From positions 1,488,001 through 1,552,000 of the forward strand of contig NZ_JAKLOY010000001.1 in the NCBI RefSeq assembly GCF_023652955.1: 64,000 nt of DNA, given 5' to 3'. This document shows positions 44,213 to 55,063 of the stretch, in pieces. Source of the DNA: Geomonas sp. Red32 (lineage in GTDB: Bacteria > Desulfobacterota > Desulfuromonadia > Geobacterales > Geobacteraceae). Both the position numbers and the translations under genes were made by a program. Within the stretch, counting starts at the first letter, position 1. The number at the start of each line of letters is the position of its first letter. The notes beneath the pieces are model-generated. The model saw only the letters and a program-made list of their open reading frames with translations, made no database searches and was not told where the DNA came from.

Positions 44213-45124
44213 ATGGAAAAAGACTTCCTCGCCCTCAGCCGTTTCTCCAAAACCGAACTGGACGCCATCTTCGCGCTGACGAAAGAGCTCAAGCAGAAGC
44301 AGAAGAGCGGCATCGAGCATCACCTCCTCAAGGGGAAGACCCTGGCGATGATCTTCGAGAAATCCTCCACCCGCACCAGGATCTCTTTTGAAGTCGGCAT
44401 GTACCAGTTGGGCGGCCATCCGCTCTTCATCTCCGGCAAGGACTCCCAGATGGGGCGCGGCGAGCCGATCAAGGACACCGCCCGCGTCATTGCCCGCTAC
44501 TGCGACGGCGTCATGATCCGCACCTTCGCCCAGGCCACCGTCGAAGAGTTCGCCAAGTACTCCTCTGTACCGGTCATCAACGGGCTCACCGACCTCCACC
44601 ACCCCTGCCAGATCATGGCCGACATCTTCACGGTCATCGAGCACAAGGGGGGCTATGAAGGGCTCAAGTTCGCCTGGGTCGGTGACGGCAACAACATGGC
44701 CAACTCCTGGATCGAGGCGGCGGCCATCTTCGGCTTCGACCTGACCCTGGCCTGCCCGGAAGGGTACGACCCGGACGCGACCGTGCTCGAGTGGGCGCGT
44801 GCCAAGGCCACCTCCAAGATCGTCATCACCCGCGATCCCAAAGATGCGGTCAAAGGCGCCGACGTCCTCAACACCGACGTCTGGGCCAGCATGGGGCAGG
44901 AAGAGGAGCAGAAGATCCGCGAGAAGGCCTTCGCCGGCTACCAGCTGAACGAGGAGCTCCTTGCCCTCGCCAAGCCGGACTGCGTGGTGCTCCACTGCCT
45001 ACCCGCCCACCGCGGCGAGGAGATCACCAACGGCGTCATCGAAGGGAAGAACTCGGTAGTGTGGGACGAGGCCGAAAACCGCCTCCACGTGCAGAAGGCC
45101 ATCATGGCCACGCTGATGAAATAA
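44213..45124 (+). CDS. argF: Ornithine carbamoyltransferase
   Basis: 303 residues. Carbamoyl-phosphate loop SSTRTRISFE, HPCQIMADIFT, WVGDGNNMANSWIEAA and HCLPAHRGEEI (ornithine/catalytic Cys) are intact. Joins ornithine and carbamoyl phosphate to citrulline; cytosolic trimer. ATG at 44213 gives the standard N-terminus; GTG at 44198 would add five residues. Confidence 0.97.
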   Translation: MEKDFLALSRFSKTELDAIFALTKELKQKQKSGIEHHLLKGKTLAMIFEKSSTRTRISFEVGMYQLGGHPLFISGKDSQMGRGEPIKDTARVIARYCDGVMIRTFAQATVEEFAKYSSVPVINGLTDLHHPCQIMADIFTVIEHKGGYEGLKFAWVGDGNNMANSWIEAAAIFGFDLTLACPEGYDPDATVLEWARAKATSKIVITRDPKDAVKGADVLNTDVWASMGQEEEQKIREKAFAGYQLNEELLALAKPDCVVLHCLPAHRGEEITNGVIEGKNSVVWDEAENRLHVQKAIMATLMK

Positions 45125-45129
45125 CTGAA

Positions 45130-45153
45130 AGTCCCCCTTTAACAAGGGGGGAG
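45130..45153. repeat. C5T3/A3G5 family hairpin (argF-argG)
   Basis: GTCCCCCTTTAACAAGGGGGGAG, a compact copy immediately after argF that may terminate or stabilise the message. Confidence 0.7.
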
Positions 45154-45236
45154 CGTTAGATCAGTCGCAGATAGAGATGCTAGCAGTCGGGATCACCATC
45201 CTGGTAGAGCTAATACAGAAATCCTAAGGAGAACCC

Positions 45237-46454
45237 ATGGCTAAGAAAGAAGTCAAGAAGATCGTACTTGCCTATTCCGGCGGGCTCGACACCTCCATCA
45301 TCCTCAAGTGGCTCAAAAACGAGTACGGCTGCGAAGTCGTCACCTTCTCCGCCGACCTCGGCCAGGGCGACGAGCTCGACCCGATCCGCGACAAGGCCTT
45401 CGCCACCGGCGCCGACAAGGTCTACATCGACGACCTCAAGGAAGAGTTCGTGCGCGACTTCGTCTTCCCGATGTTCCGCGCCAACGCCATCTATGAAGGG
45501 CACTACCTCCTCGGCACCTCCATCGCCCGTCCGCTGATCGCCAAGCGCCAGATGGAGATCGCCAAGATCGAAGGGTGCGACGCGGTCTCCCACGGCGCCA
45601 CCGGCAAGGGTAACGACCAGGTCCGCTTCGAGCTCGGCTACTACCACTTCAATCCGGCCATCACCGTGATCGCCCCCTGGAGAGAGTGGAAGCTGAACTC
45701 CCGCCAGGCGCTCATCAACTACGCCAAGAAGAACGGGATCCCGATTCCGATCACCAAGAAGCGTCCCTGGTCCTCCGACCGTAACCTCCTCCACATCTCC
45801 TTCGAAGGCGGCATCCTCGAGGACACCTGGATGGAAGCCCCGGAGCAGATGTACGTCTTGACCAAGTCCCCGGAGAAGGCCCCCAACAAGCCGCAGTTCG
45901 TCGAGATCGAGTTCGAGAAGGGTAACGCGGTAGCCGTCGACGGCGTCCGTATGTCCCCGGCCCAGCTCCTGGCCCACCTGAACAACCTGGGCGGCGAGCA
46001 CGGCATCGGCCGCGTCGACCTCCTCGAGAACCGCTCGGTCGGCATGAAGTCCCGCGGCGTCTACGAGACCCCGGGCGGCACCATCCTCCGCGAAGCCCAT
46101 ATGGCGGTGGAGCAGATCACCATGGACCGCGAGGTCATGCACCTCAGGGATTCCCTCATCCCGCGCTACGCCGAGATGGTGTACAACGGCTACTGGTTCG
46201 CTCCGGAGCGCGAGATGCTGCAGACCCTGATCGACGACTCCCAGAAGACCGTCAACGGCGTCGCCCGCGTGAAACTCTACAAAGGCCACTGCCGCACCGT
46301 CGGCCGCAAGTCCGAGAGCAACTCGCTCTTCAACCTCGACTTCGCGACCTTCGAGAAGGACCAGGTCTACAACCAGGCCGATGCCGAGGGCTTCATCAAG
46401 CTCAACTCGCTCAGGCTGCGGATCCGCTCCCTCATGGAAGCCAACAAGAAGTAG
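45237..46454 (+). CDS. argG: Argininosuccinate synthase
   Basis: 405 residues. The PP-loop [34 protein letters not shown] and [21 protein letters not shown] are characteristic. Condenses citrulline and aspartate with ATP to argininosuccinate. The start follows AAGGAGAACCC. Followed by a hairpin terminator at 46481, so argG may end the first transcript of the cluster. Confidence 0.98.
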   Translation: MAKKEVKKIVLAYSGGLDTSIILKWLKNEYGCEVVTFSADLGQGDELDPIRDKAFATGADKVYIDDLKEEFVRDFVFPMFRANAIYEGHYLLGTSIARPLIAKRQMEIAKIEGCDAVSHGATGKGNDQVRFELGYYHFNPAITVIAPWREWKLNSRQALINYAKKNGIPIPITKKRPWSSDRNLLHISFEGGILEDTWMEAPEQMYVLTKSPEKAPNKPQFVEIEFEKGNAVAVDGVRMSPAQLLAHLNNLGGEHGIGRVDLLENRSVGMKSRGVYETPGGTILREAHMAVEQITMDREVMHLRDSLIPRYAEMVYNGYWFAPEREMLQTLIDDSQKTVNGVARVKLYKGHCRTVGRKSESNSLFNLDFATFEKDQVYNQADAEGFIKLNSLRLRIRSLMEANKK

Positions 46455-46480
46455 TTACCCGGCAGCATCAGGAGGTCATA

Positions 46481-46516
46481 GGGGCACGAGCGCGGTTCGT
46501 GCCCCTATCCCATTTT
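46481..46516 (+). terminator. Rho-independent terminator after argG
   Basis: GGGGCACGA (46481-46489) pairs with TCGTGCCCC (46497-46505), followed by TATCCCATTTTT. The tail touches the ATG of the Nudix gene at 46518. Confidence 0.8.
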
Positions 46517-46517
46517 T

Positions 46518-46949
46518 ATGGACGCAGTAGCATTCAAGGCCAATCACATCGTCACCTCGGTGGTCGCCGTCATCGTCGACAACGAGGGGCAGGTCCTCCT
46601 TACCCAGCGCAGGGTCCCCCCTTTCCAGGGCGAATGGGTGATGCCCGGCGGCAAGATCGACCTGGGCGAGCCGATCGTCAAGGCGCTCAAGCGCGAGGTC
46701 CGGGAGGAAGTCGGGCTGGAGGTGGAGGTCGGCGACCTGGTCGACATCTTCGAGCACGTCACCCCCGGCGAGGACAACTACCACTTCATCATCATCTACT
46801 ACCGCTGCACCCCCCTCTTCTGCGATGTGAAGCACAACGAGGATGAGGTGCAGGAGGCGCGCTGGGTAAAGCCTGCGGACTTCAACCAGTACAAGATTCC
46901 CGCGGGTGCCCGTTTCATTCTGGACAAGATGTTCGCTGCCTCCCCATAA
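46518..46949 (+). CDS. Nudix hydrolase
   Basis: 143 residues. The Nudix box GGKIDLGEPIVKALKREVREEVGLEV matches Gx5Ex7REUXEEXGU. The domain cleaves nucleoside diphosphates linked to X; ADP-ribose, NADH or oxidised dNTPs are usual substrates. No ribosome binding site precedes ATG 46518, and the argG terminator tail ends at the start codon, so translation may be weak, leaderless or start elsewhere. It lies with a nitrilase-like gene between argG and argH. Confidence 0.9.
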   Translation: MDAVAFKANHIVTSVVAVIVDNEGQVLLTQRRVPPFQGEWVMPGGKIDLGEPIVKALKREVREEVGLEVEVGDLVDIFEHVTPGEDNYHFIIIYYRCTPLFCDVKHNEDEVQEARWVKPADFNQYKIPAGARFILDKMFAASP

Positions 46950-46957
46950 CCGACGCA

Positions 46958-46996
46958 CCAAATCCCCCACGCCCCCCCTTTTGCTAAGGGGGGAGG
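46958..46996. repeat. C5T3/A3G5 family repeat supplying the next gene's ribosome site
   Basis: AAATCCCCCACGCCCCCCC and TTTTGCTAAGGGGGGAGGG form a copy whose purine arm (GGGGGGAGGG, 46987-46997) is placed exactly as a Shine-Dalgarno sequence for the GTG at 47001. Confidence 0.7.
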
Positions 46997-47000
46997 GATT

Positions 47001-48152
47001 GTGACCGCCATGGCCAAGATCATCGAGAAACACCTGCAGCTTGAGTTTCCCCTGGGTCACCACCTCCACTGCATGATCGCCCAGCTTCCCAACCGGTTGA
47101 AGCGGCGCGATCATCTCTTCTGCCTGGAGGATGCCGGCGAGAAATGGCGGCAGGTGAAATCGGTGCTCGACCTGGTGGCGGGAGGGGAAGGAAACCTCAA
47201 GAGGCTCCACTTCCTGATGTTCCCCGAGTGCGCGGTGCCGGTCTCCCGGTTCGACGAGATGATCGACTTCATCGGCAAGGAGTTCCGCCCCAACACGGTG
47301 ACCATGTTCGGCCTGGAGCAGACAACCCTCCGGGAGTACCGCACCATGCTGATCCGCTTCCACGCGGACAACGCGGAGGCGATCGACCTGGTGGAGGCCG
47401 ACATCGATTCCGGCGACATCCTCGGGATGCCGGTCAACTGGTGCTGCATCGCGGTGAAGGACGCCAAGGGGAAGCTGAAGGTTTTTCTGGAGGCCAAGAC
47501 CCACCCCTTCCGGGGGGAGGAGTTCCTCGACAAGGATCACGACCTGTACCGGGGGCGCCACTTCTACCTCTTCCGCGGCGAGCCGGCCTGCTTCAACTTC
47601 ATGACGCTGATCTGTCTCGACTACCTCTACCGGGACCTCTACTCCTCCAACATCCGGCAGATCATCGACCACGCCGACCGCATGTTCTTCACGATGCGGC
47701 AGTCCCTGGACGCCATCTTCGTGATCCAGTGCAACCCGAAGCCGGAGCACCGCTCCTACCGCGACGTTTTGACCGGCTTCTACGGCGAATACCTGGAGGA
47801 TACCCCCGGTGTGCGGGACACCATCACTGTGTTCGGCAACTCCTCCAACGAGAGCGAGATCGACGGCATCCAGTGCGATTCCTGCTACGGCTTCTCCTAC
47901 GCGGTGATCAGCGGGAGGCACAAGATGATGCCCTACCAGGAGAACGAGTTCTCCAGCGACGATTTTCACGGTACCCCGGTCTGCCGCCTCAGGTTCGGGC
48001 CGGGTACCCGGCTCTACTATTTCAACCTCCCGCTCCACCACGAGCTCGATCCGCGCAGTTCACGGGTCCCGTTGAAGGTCCATTCGGTCCTCAAATGGGA
48101 ACCCGAGCAGGGCTGGATCAAATCGGTGGACGGGATGGAAGGGAACGCCTGA
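47001..48152 (+). CDS. Carbon-nitrogen hydrolase (nitrilase)-like protein
   Basis: 383 residues, soluble. A possible Glu-Lys-Cys triad is seen in the right order: Glu76 in FLMFPECAVP, Lys166 in LEAKTHPFRGEE and Cys205 in MTLICLDYLY, matching the FPE, K-x-x-P-x-E and C-x-D contexts of the nitrilase superfamily. About 90 further residues at each end are not typical, so this is a divergent branch I cannot name. The GTG start lies after GGGGGGAGGGATT; ATG at 47010 is an alternative. It follows the Nudix gene and precedes argH, but a role in arginine metabolism is not implied by sequence. Amidase or N-acyltransferase activity are the likely chemistries. Confidence 0.7.
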   Translation: MTAMAKIIEKHLQLEFPLGHHLHCMIAQLPNRLKRRDHLFCLEDAGEKWRQVKSVLDLVAGGEGNLKRLHFLMFPECAVPVSRFDEMIDFIGKEFRPNTVTMFGLEQTTLREYRTMLIRFHADNAEAIDLVEADIDSGDILGMPVNWCCIAVKDAKGKLKVFLEAKTHPFRGEEFLDKDHDLYRGRHFYLFRGEPACFNFMTLICLDYLYRDLYSSNIRQIIDHADRMFFTMRQSLDAIFVIQCNPKPEHRSYRDVLTGFYGEYLEDTPGVRDTITVFGNSSNESEIDGIQCDSCYGFSYAVISGRHKMMPYQENEFSSDDFHGTPVCRLRFGPGTRLYYFNLPLHHELDPRSSRVPLKVHSVLKWEPEQGWIKSVDGMEGNA

Positions 48153-48168
48153 CCCAACTCAACCAACC

Positions 48169-48270
48169 CACCCCCCTTTGAAAAAGGGGGGCCAGGGGGG
48201 ATTTATGGTTTCCGAGCAGCAAGCCGAACCAAATCCCCCTAAATCCCCCTTTTTCAAAGGGGGACTTACA
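48169..48270. repeat. C5T3/A3G5 family repeat pair (before argH)
   Basis: CCCCCCTTTGAAAAAGGGGGG (48171-48191) and AAATCCCCCTAAATCCCCCTTTTTCAAAGGGGGA (48232-48265), the same two-hairpin layout as at 40381. Confidence 0.85.
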
Positions 48271-48307
48271 TTGCCAAGAGAAAGAAATATCACGTAGGGA
48301 GATCATC

Positions 48308-49684
48308 ATGTCCAAAGACAAGCTCTGGGGGGGACGCTTCACCCAGCCCACCGACAAATTCGTTGAGGAGTTCACCGCTTCCATCAACTTCGACAAGCGC
48401 CTCTACCAGCAGGATATCCGCGGCTCCATCGCCCACGCCACCATGCTCGGCAAGCAGGGGATCATCCCGCAGGAAGACGTGGACGCCATCGTCAACGGGC
48501 TGAACGATATCCTGGCCCAGATCGAAGCCGGCAATTTCGATTTCTCCGTCTCGCTGGAAGACATCCACATGAACATCGAGGCGAGGCTTTCCGCGAAGAT
48601 CGGCGACGCCGGCAAGCGCCTCCACACCGGCCGCTCCCGTAACGACCAGGTCGCCCTCGACATCCGCCTCTACCTCCGCGACGAGCTGGTCGAGATCATG
48701 GCCTACATCGAGAAGCTGATGGATTCGCTCCTCTTCCAGGCCGAGGAGAACCTCTCCGTCATCATGCCGGGCTTCACCCACCTCCAGACCGCCCAGCCGA
48801 TCCTCTTCTCGCACCACATGATGGCCTACTACGAGATGTTGAAGCGCGACAAGGGGCGGATGGAAGACTGCCTGAAGAGGACCAACGTGCTGCCGCTCGG
48901 TGCCGGTGCGCTGGCCGGGACCACCTTCCCGATCGACCGCGAGTTCGTCGCCGAGCAGCTCGGCTTCCCGGAAGTCACCCGCAACTCGCTGGACTCGGTC
49001 TCCGACCGCGACTTCGCACTGGAATTCTGCTCCGCCTCCTCGATCCTGATGATGCATCTCTCCCGCTTCTCGGAGGAGCTGATCCTTTGGTCCACCAGCG
49101 ACTTCAAGTTCGTCGAGCTTACCGACTCCTTCTGCACCGGCTCTTCGATCATGCCGCAGAAGAAGAACCCGGACGTCCCCGAGCTCGTGCGCGGCAAGAC
49201 CGGCCGGGTCTACGGCAACCTGATCGCGCTTCTGACCGTCATGAAGTCGCTCCCGCTCGCCTACAACAAGGACATGCAGGAAGATAAGGAGCCGCTCTTC
49301 GATACCATCGACACCGTCAAGGGGAGCCTCAAGATCTTCGCCGACATGGTCCGCGAGATGAAGGTGAACGAGGCGCGGATGAAGAACGCGGCAGGCGGCG
49401 GCTTCTCCACCGCCACCGACGTGGCCGATTACCTGGTCCGCAAGGGCCTCCCCTTCCGCGACGCCCACGAGGTGGTCGGCAAGGCGGTCCGCTACTGCAT
49501 CGAAAACCAGATGGACATCCCGGAGCTCTCGCTGGCCGAGTGGCAGGTCTTCTCCGCGAGGATCGACGCCGACATCTTCGGCTTCATCACCCTGGAGGCT
49601 TCCGTGAACGCCCGCAAGGCGACCGGCGGCACCGCGCTCGAGCGGGTGAAGGCCGAGATCGCCCGCGCCAGGGAAGGGCGCTAG
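48308..49684 (+). CDS. argH: Argininosuccinate lyase
   Basis: 458 residues. [50 protein letters not shown] and the catalytic flexible loop [20 protein letters not shown] are all present. Splits argininosuccinate into arginine and fumarate, the last step. The start follows TAGGGAGATCATC. The following lipoprotein begins four bases after the stop. Confidence 0.98.
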   Translation: MSKDKLWGGRFTQPTDKFVEEFTASINFDKRLYQQDIRGSIAHATMLGKQGIIPQEDVDAIVNGLNDILAQIEAGNFDFSVSLEDIHMNIEARLSAKIGDAGKRLHTGRSRNDQVALDIRLYLRDELVEIMAYIEKLMDSLLFQAEENLSVIMPGFTHLQTAQPILFSHHMMAYYEMLKRDKGRMEDCLKRTNVLPLGAGALAGTTFPIDREFVAEQLGFPEVTRNSLDSVSDRDFALEFCSASSILMMHLSRFSEELILWSTSDFKFVELTDSFCTGSSIMPQKKNPDVPELVRGKTGRVYGNLIALLTVMKSLPLAYNKDMQEDKEPLFDTIDTVKGSLKIFADMVREMKVNEARMKNAAGGGFSTATDVADYLVRKGLPFRDAHEVVGKAVRYCIENQMDIPELSLAEWQVFSARIDADIFGFITLEASVNARKATGGTALERVKAEIARAREGR

Positions 49685-49688
49685 CCTC

Positions 49689-50456
49689 GTGGCGTCAGTG
49701 ACCCGATCGATACCGGTCCTCATCCTGGGGGCCGGTCTTCTTCTCTCCGGCTGCGGAAAGAAGGGGCCGCTCATCCCTCCCGAGGCGCTTGCGCCCGCGC
49801 CGGTGACCGACCTGGCGGTGGCCCAGAAGAACGGCCGCTTCGAGATCAGCTGGTCCGCGCCCGGCAGGGAAGAGGGAGGCGGCCGTCTGCGCGACCTGGC
49901 CGGATTCCTCCTCTTCAAGCGGGTGGTCCTCCCTCCCTCGGAAGACTGCGAAGAGTGCCCGACCGCGTACGGGCCGCCGTCGCGGATAGATCTGGATTAC
50001 CTCAAGGGTGTCGAACGGGTGGACGGGCTGTTCGTTACCGGGGATACCGGTCTCGTCAAGGGAAAGACCTACCAGTACAAGCTTCGCTCCTTCAACACTG
50101 ACGGGGTGGAGAGCAAGGACTCCAACAAGGTGCGGCGGACGGCGGTGACCGCTCCGTTCCCGCCGGTCCTCGAGGCGCTTCCCTCCCAGAGCGGGGTGGT
50201 GGTCGCCTTCGTGAGCATCCCCCCCGAGGAGGGGACCGCGGAAGGGTACCGCCTGTACCGGGCCAAGGAGGGGAGCCCGATGCCGCGCACCCCGTACCGC
50301 ACCGTGTCCGCCATCGCCAACAAGTTCGAGGACACCGAAGTCCTGATCGGGACCAATTACACCTACTGGGCCACCTCCCTCGCCAAGGTCGGCACCGACC
50401 TCGTGGAGAGCGCTCCCTCCAACCCCGCCACCGCCTCCATGAGCGGGCGCGACTGA
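49689..50456 (+). CDS. Lipoprotein with LptM-like N-terminus and fibronectin-III-like domains
   Basis: 255 residues, GTG start. The lipobox LLLSGC is followed by GKKGPLIPPEAL, the LptM/YifL signature often found next to argH and lysA. LptM itself is about 60 residues and helps the LPS translocon; here the protein continues with two fibronectin type III-like domains (APAPVTDLAVAQKNGRFEISWSAP, APFPPVLEALPSQSGVVVAFVSIPPEEGTAEGYRLYRA, NYTYWATSL). A Cys pair (CEECP) lies in the first. lysA, its usual neighbour, is absent. Likely an outer- or inner-membrane periplasmic lipoprotein, co-transcribed with argH. Confidence 0.85.
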   Translation: MASVTRSIPVLILGAGLLLSGCGKKGPLIPPEALAPAPVTDLAVAQKNGRFEISWSAPGREEGGGRLRDLAGFLLFKRVVLPPSEDCEECPTAYGPPSRIDLDYLKGVERVDGLFVTGDTGLVKGKTYQYKLRSFNTDGVESKDSNKVRRTAVTAPFPPVLEALPSQSGVVVAFVSIPPEEGTAEGYRLYRAKEGSPMPRTPYRTVSAIANKFEDTEVLIGTNYTYWATSLAKVGTDLVESAPSNPATASMSGRD

Positions 50457-50593
50457 CGTAATCGGAGCCGCGTCCAAAAGCTCAGCACATACTCTCAAGA
50501 CGGCGGTTACCTTGCCTTTTAACGCCGTTCGTGATAATAACCGGTAGTCTATCACCACCCCCGGGGCGCCCCTCGGCGCCTCTTGGAGCACGC

Positions 50594-50881
50594 ATGAAAA
50601 TTACCAGAGCAGAGGTCGAGCACGTAGCCAAGCTCGCCCGTTTGGAGCTTTCCGAGCCCGAGCTCGACACCTTCACCGCGCAGATGGACTCCATCCTCGC
50701 CTACGTGGAAAAGCTCAACGCCCTCGACACCGACGGCATCGTCCCGACCTCCCACGCGGTCCCCATGGAAAACGCCTTCCGACCGGACCAGCCGAAGGAT
50801 TCGATCGGCGTCGAGGCCGCCCTGGCCAACGCCCCCCAGCACACCGACAGCTTCTTCCAGGTGCCCAAGGTAATTGAATAG
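50594..50881 (+). CDS. gatC: Asp/Glu-tRNA amidotransferase subunit C
   Basis: 95 residues. ITRAEVEHVAKLARLELSEPELDTFTAQMDSILAYVEKLNALDTDGI and the C-terminal FRPDQPKDSI region are standard for GatC, which bridges GatA and GatB. The start at 50594 follows TTGGAGCACGC; the longer frame is not supported. Confidence 0.96.
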   Translation: MKITRAEVEHVAKLARLELSEPELDTFTAQMDSILAYVEKLNALDTDGIVPTSHAVPMENAFRPDQPKDSIGVEAALANAPQHTDSFFQVPKVIE

Positions 50882-50884
50882 TGG

Positions 50885-50943
50885 TCAGACGTCAGACCTG
50901 TCAGACCTGTCAGACCTGTCAGACCTGTCAGACCTGTCAGACG
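50885..50943. repeat. 9-bp tandem repeat between gatC and gatA
   Basis: TCAGACCTG is repeated five times without error (50892-50936) with partial copies at each end. This simple repeat is likely to vary in number between strains. It lies 35 bases before the gatA start and outside both coding regions. Confidence 0.9.
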
Positions 50944-50971
50944 TCCGACTTTTGAAAACGGAGCTTTTTCA

Positions 50972-52429
50972 ATGGAAATTTTCGACCTCACCCTACATGA
51001 ACTGCACGAGAAGCTGAAGGCGAAGGAGCTTTCCTCGGTGGAGGCCACCAAGGCCATGCTGGCCCGCATCGAAGCGGTCGACGGCAAGGTCCACGCCTAC
51101 ATCACGGTCACCCCTGAGCAGGCTCTGGCCGAGGCCGAGGCCGCCGACCAGCGGATCGCCGCCGGGAACATCGATCTTCTCACCGGCATCCCGGTCGCTC
51201 TCAAGGACATCTTCGTCACCAAGGGGATCCGCACCACCTGCGGCTCGAAGATCCTCGAAAATTTCATCCCCCCCTATGACGGAACCGCAGTGGCCAAGCT
51301 CAAGGAGCGCGGCGCCGTCATCGTCGGGAAGCTGAACCAGGACGAATTCGCCATGGGCTCTTCCTGCGAGTCGAGCTACTTCGGATCGTGCAAGAACCCC
51401 TGGAACCTCGAGTGCATCCCCGGCGGCTCCTCCGGCGGTTCGGCGGCGGCAATCGCCGCGCGCGAGGCGACCGCCACGCTGGGCACCGACACCGGCGGAT
51501 CGATCCGCCAGCCTGCCTCCCACTGCGGCATCGTCGGCCTCAAGCCGACCTACGGCCGGGTCTCCCGTTACGGTGTCATCGCCTACGCCTCGTCGCTGGA
51601 CCAGGTTGGCCCGATGACCCGCGACGTGAAAGACGCCGCCATCATGCTGGGTGCGGTGGCCGGGCACGACCCGATGGACTCCACCTCGGTCGATACCCCG
51701 GTCCCCGATTACCTCGCTACCCTGGAGGCGGGCGTGAAGGGGCTGAAGATCGGCCTTCCGGCGCAGTACTACATCGAGGGGCTCGATCCGGACGTGAAGC
51801 GTTCGATGGACGAGGCGATTGCCCTCTATAAGAGCCTGGGGGCCGAGATCTGCGAGGTGAGCCTGCCGCATACCGAGTACGCGGTCGCCACCTACTACCT
51901 GATCGCCACCGCCGAGGCGAGCTCCAACCTGGCCCGCTACGACGGCGTCCGCTTCGGGCACCGGAGCGAGAACGCCAAGGGGCTCATCGACATGTTCGCC
52001 AAGAGCCGTGCCGAAGGGTTCGGCGACGAGGTGAAGCGGAGGATCATGCTCGGCACCTACGCGCTTTCCTCCGGCTACTACGACGCCTACTACCTCAAGG
52101 CCCAGAAGGTCCGCACCCTGATCATGCAGGACTTCCTGAAGGCGTTCGAAAGCGTGGATCTCCTCCTCACCCCGGTGGCGCCGACCCCGTCCTTCAAGAT
52201 CGGGGAGAAGCTGGCCGACCCGCTGCAGATGTACCTTTCCGACATCTTCACCATTCCGGTGAACCTGGCCGGGACCTGTGGCATGTCGATCCCGGCCGGC
52301 ATGAGCGCCGCCGGACTCCCGATCGGCCTGCAGCTGATCGGCAAGCCGTTCGGCGAGGAGACCGTCCTGCGCGCGGGCTACGCCTTCGAGCGCGAGACCG
52401 ACTGGCACAACCTCAGGGCCGCCCTCTAG
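50972..52429 (+). CDS. gatA: Asp/Glu-tRNA amidotransferase subunit A
   Basis: 485 residues of the amidase-signature family. The Ser-cisSer-Lys centre lies in the [10 protein letters not shown] and [14 protein letters not shown] blocks with [13 protein letters not shown]. GatA releases ammonia from glutamine for amidation of Glu-tRNAGln or Asp-tRNAAsn by GatB, so the cell may lack glutaminyl- or asparaginyl-tRNA synthetase. The start follows CGGAGC. Confidence 0.98.
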   Translation: MEIFDLTLHELHEKLKAKELSSVEATKAMLARIEAVDGKVHAYITVTPEQALAEAEAADQRIAAGNIDLLTGIPVALKDIFVTKGIRTTCGSKILENFIPPYDGTAVAKLKERGAVIVGKLNQDEFAMGSSCESSYFGSCKNPWNLECIPGGSSGGSAAAIAAREATATLGTDTGGSIRQPASHCGIVGLKPTYGRVSRYGVIAYASSLDQVGPMTRDVKDAAIMLGAVAGHDPMDSTSVDTPVPDYLATLEAGVKGLKIGLPAQYYIEGLDPDVKRSMDEAIALYKSLGAEICEVSLPHTEYAVATYYLIATAEASSNLARYDGVRFGHRSENAKGLIDMFAKSRAEGFGDEVKRRIMLGTYALSSGYYDAYYLKAQKVRTLIMQDFLKAFESVDLLLTPVAPTPSFKIGEKLADPLQMYLSDIFTIPVNLAGTCGMSIPAGMSAAGLPIGLQLIGKPFGEETVLRAGYAFERETDWHNLRAAL

Positions 52430-52434
52430 CCATC

Positions 52435-52530
52435 AAGTCCCCCTTGTTAAAGGGGGATTTAGGGGGATTTGCAGTAGAAGATAGTTAGAGGCAAATCCCC
52501 CCCAGCCCCCCTTTGACAAGGGGGGAGTAC
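52435..52530. repeat. C5T3/A3G5 family repeat pair (gatA-gatB)
   Basis: AAGTCCCCCTTGTTAAAGGGGGATTTAGGGGGATTTG (52435-52472) and an opposite copy ending CCCCCCTTTGACAAGGGGGGAG (52507-52528). Confidence 0.85.
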
Positions 52531-52564
52531 TTGTTGTCCCAATTCTCCACATGCGGAGCCTTCT

Positions 52565-54007
<1,443 letters not shown>

Positions 54008-54022
54008 CAGTCGAGGTACCAC

Positions 54023-55063
54023 ATGTCTTTTAGAACGATCGAATGGCGGGACAACAAGGTGATCATGATAGACCAGACCAAGCTTCCGGGCGAGGAGGTC
54101 TACAACGAATACACGGACTTCACCGGCGTGGCCGAGGCGATCCGCGGCATGATCGTCAGGGGAGCCCCCGCCATCGGGGTCGCCGCCGCCATGGGGGTGG
54201 CCCTGGGAGCCCGCGACATCATCGCCGACACCTTCGACTCGTTCTACCGCCAGCTGGAAAACGTCTGCGACGTGCTCGGCCGTACCCGCCCCACCGCCGT
54301 CAACCTCTTCTGGGCGCTGGAGCGGATGAAGAAGGTCGCCCAGCAGCATAAAGAACTCGACCTCAACTCCATCCGCGAAATCCTGAAGGCCGAGGCGATC
54401 AGCATTGAGCAGGACGACCTGAAGATCTGCAAGGAGATCGGGAAGCACGGCGGCGCGCTGGTCAAGGAAGGCGCCTCCATCCTCACTCACTGCAACGCGG
54501 GCGGCCTGGCTACCGCCGGTTACGGCACTGCGCTCGGCGTCATCCGCGCCGCCCACGAGGCGGGCAAGGGGATCAAGGTTTTCGCCGACGAGACACGCCC
54601 CTGGCTCCAGGGGGCGCGGCTGACCGCCTGGGAGCTCATGAAGGACAGCATCCCGGTCACCCTCATTACCGACAACATGGCGGGGTGGCTGATGAGGACC
54701 GGCCAAATCGACTTCGTGGTGGTCGGTGCCGACCGCATCGCCGCCAACGGCGATACCGCCAACAAGATCGGCACTTACAGTGTCGCGGTACTGGCAAAGG
54801 AAAACCGCATCCCCTTCTACGTCGCCGCCCCTATCTCCACCCTCGACCTTAAGCTCGCCAGCGGTGACGACATCCCCATCGAGGAGCGTGCCTCCACCGA
54901 GGTCACCCACATTCAGGGGGTGCGGATCGCGCCGGAGGGGGTGAAGGTGAGAAATCCCGCCTTCGACGTGACACCCGCCCGCTACATCACCGGCATCATT
55001 ACGGAAAAAGGAGTCATCCGGGGCGACTACGAGAAGGAGCTCAGGGCGCTGGTCGGCCTATGA
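54023..55063 (+). CDS. mtnA: S-methyl-5-thioribose-1-phosphate isomerase
   Basis: 346 residues, eIF2B-like fold. [48 protein letters not shown] (catalytic Cys), [14 protein letters not shown] and [18 protein letters not shown] (catalytic Asp) are intact. Isomerises MTR-1-phosphate to the ribulose form in methionine salvage. No other salvage genes are adjacent. Its stop overlaps the glnE start (ATGA). Confidence 0.96.
   Translation: MSFRTIEWRDNKVIMIDQTKLPGEEVYNEYTDFTGVAEAIRGMIVRGAPAIGVAAAMGVALGARDIIADTFDSFYRQLENVCDVLGRTRPTAVNLFWALERMKKVAQQHKELDLNSIREILKAEAISIEQDDLKICKEIGKHGGALVKEGASILTHCNAGGLATAGYGTALGVIRAAHEAGKGIKVFADETRPWLQGARLTAWELMKDSIPVTLITDNMAGWLMRTGQIDFVVVGADRIAANGDTANKIGTYSVAVLAKENRIPFYVAAPISTLDLKLASGDDIPIEERASTEVTHIQGVRIAPEGVKVRNPAFDVTPARYITGIITEKGVIRGDYEKELRALVGL

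Noticed and set aside
50885-50943. Phase-variable coding repeat
   Set aside because: The 9-bp repeat is outside both gatC and gatA, so copy changes would not alter a protein.
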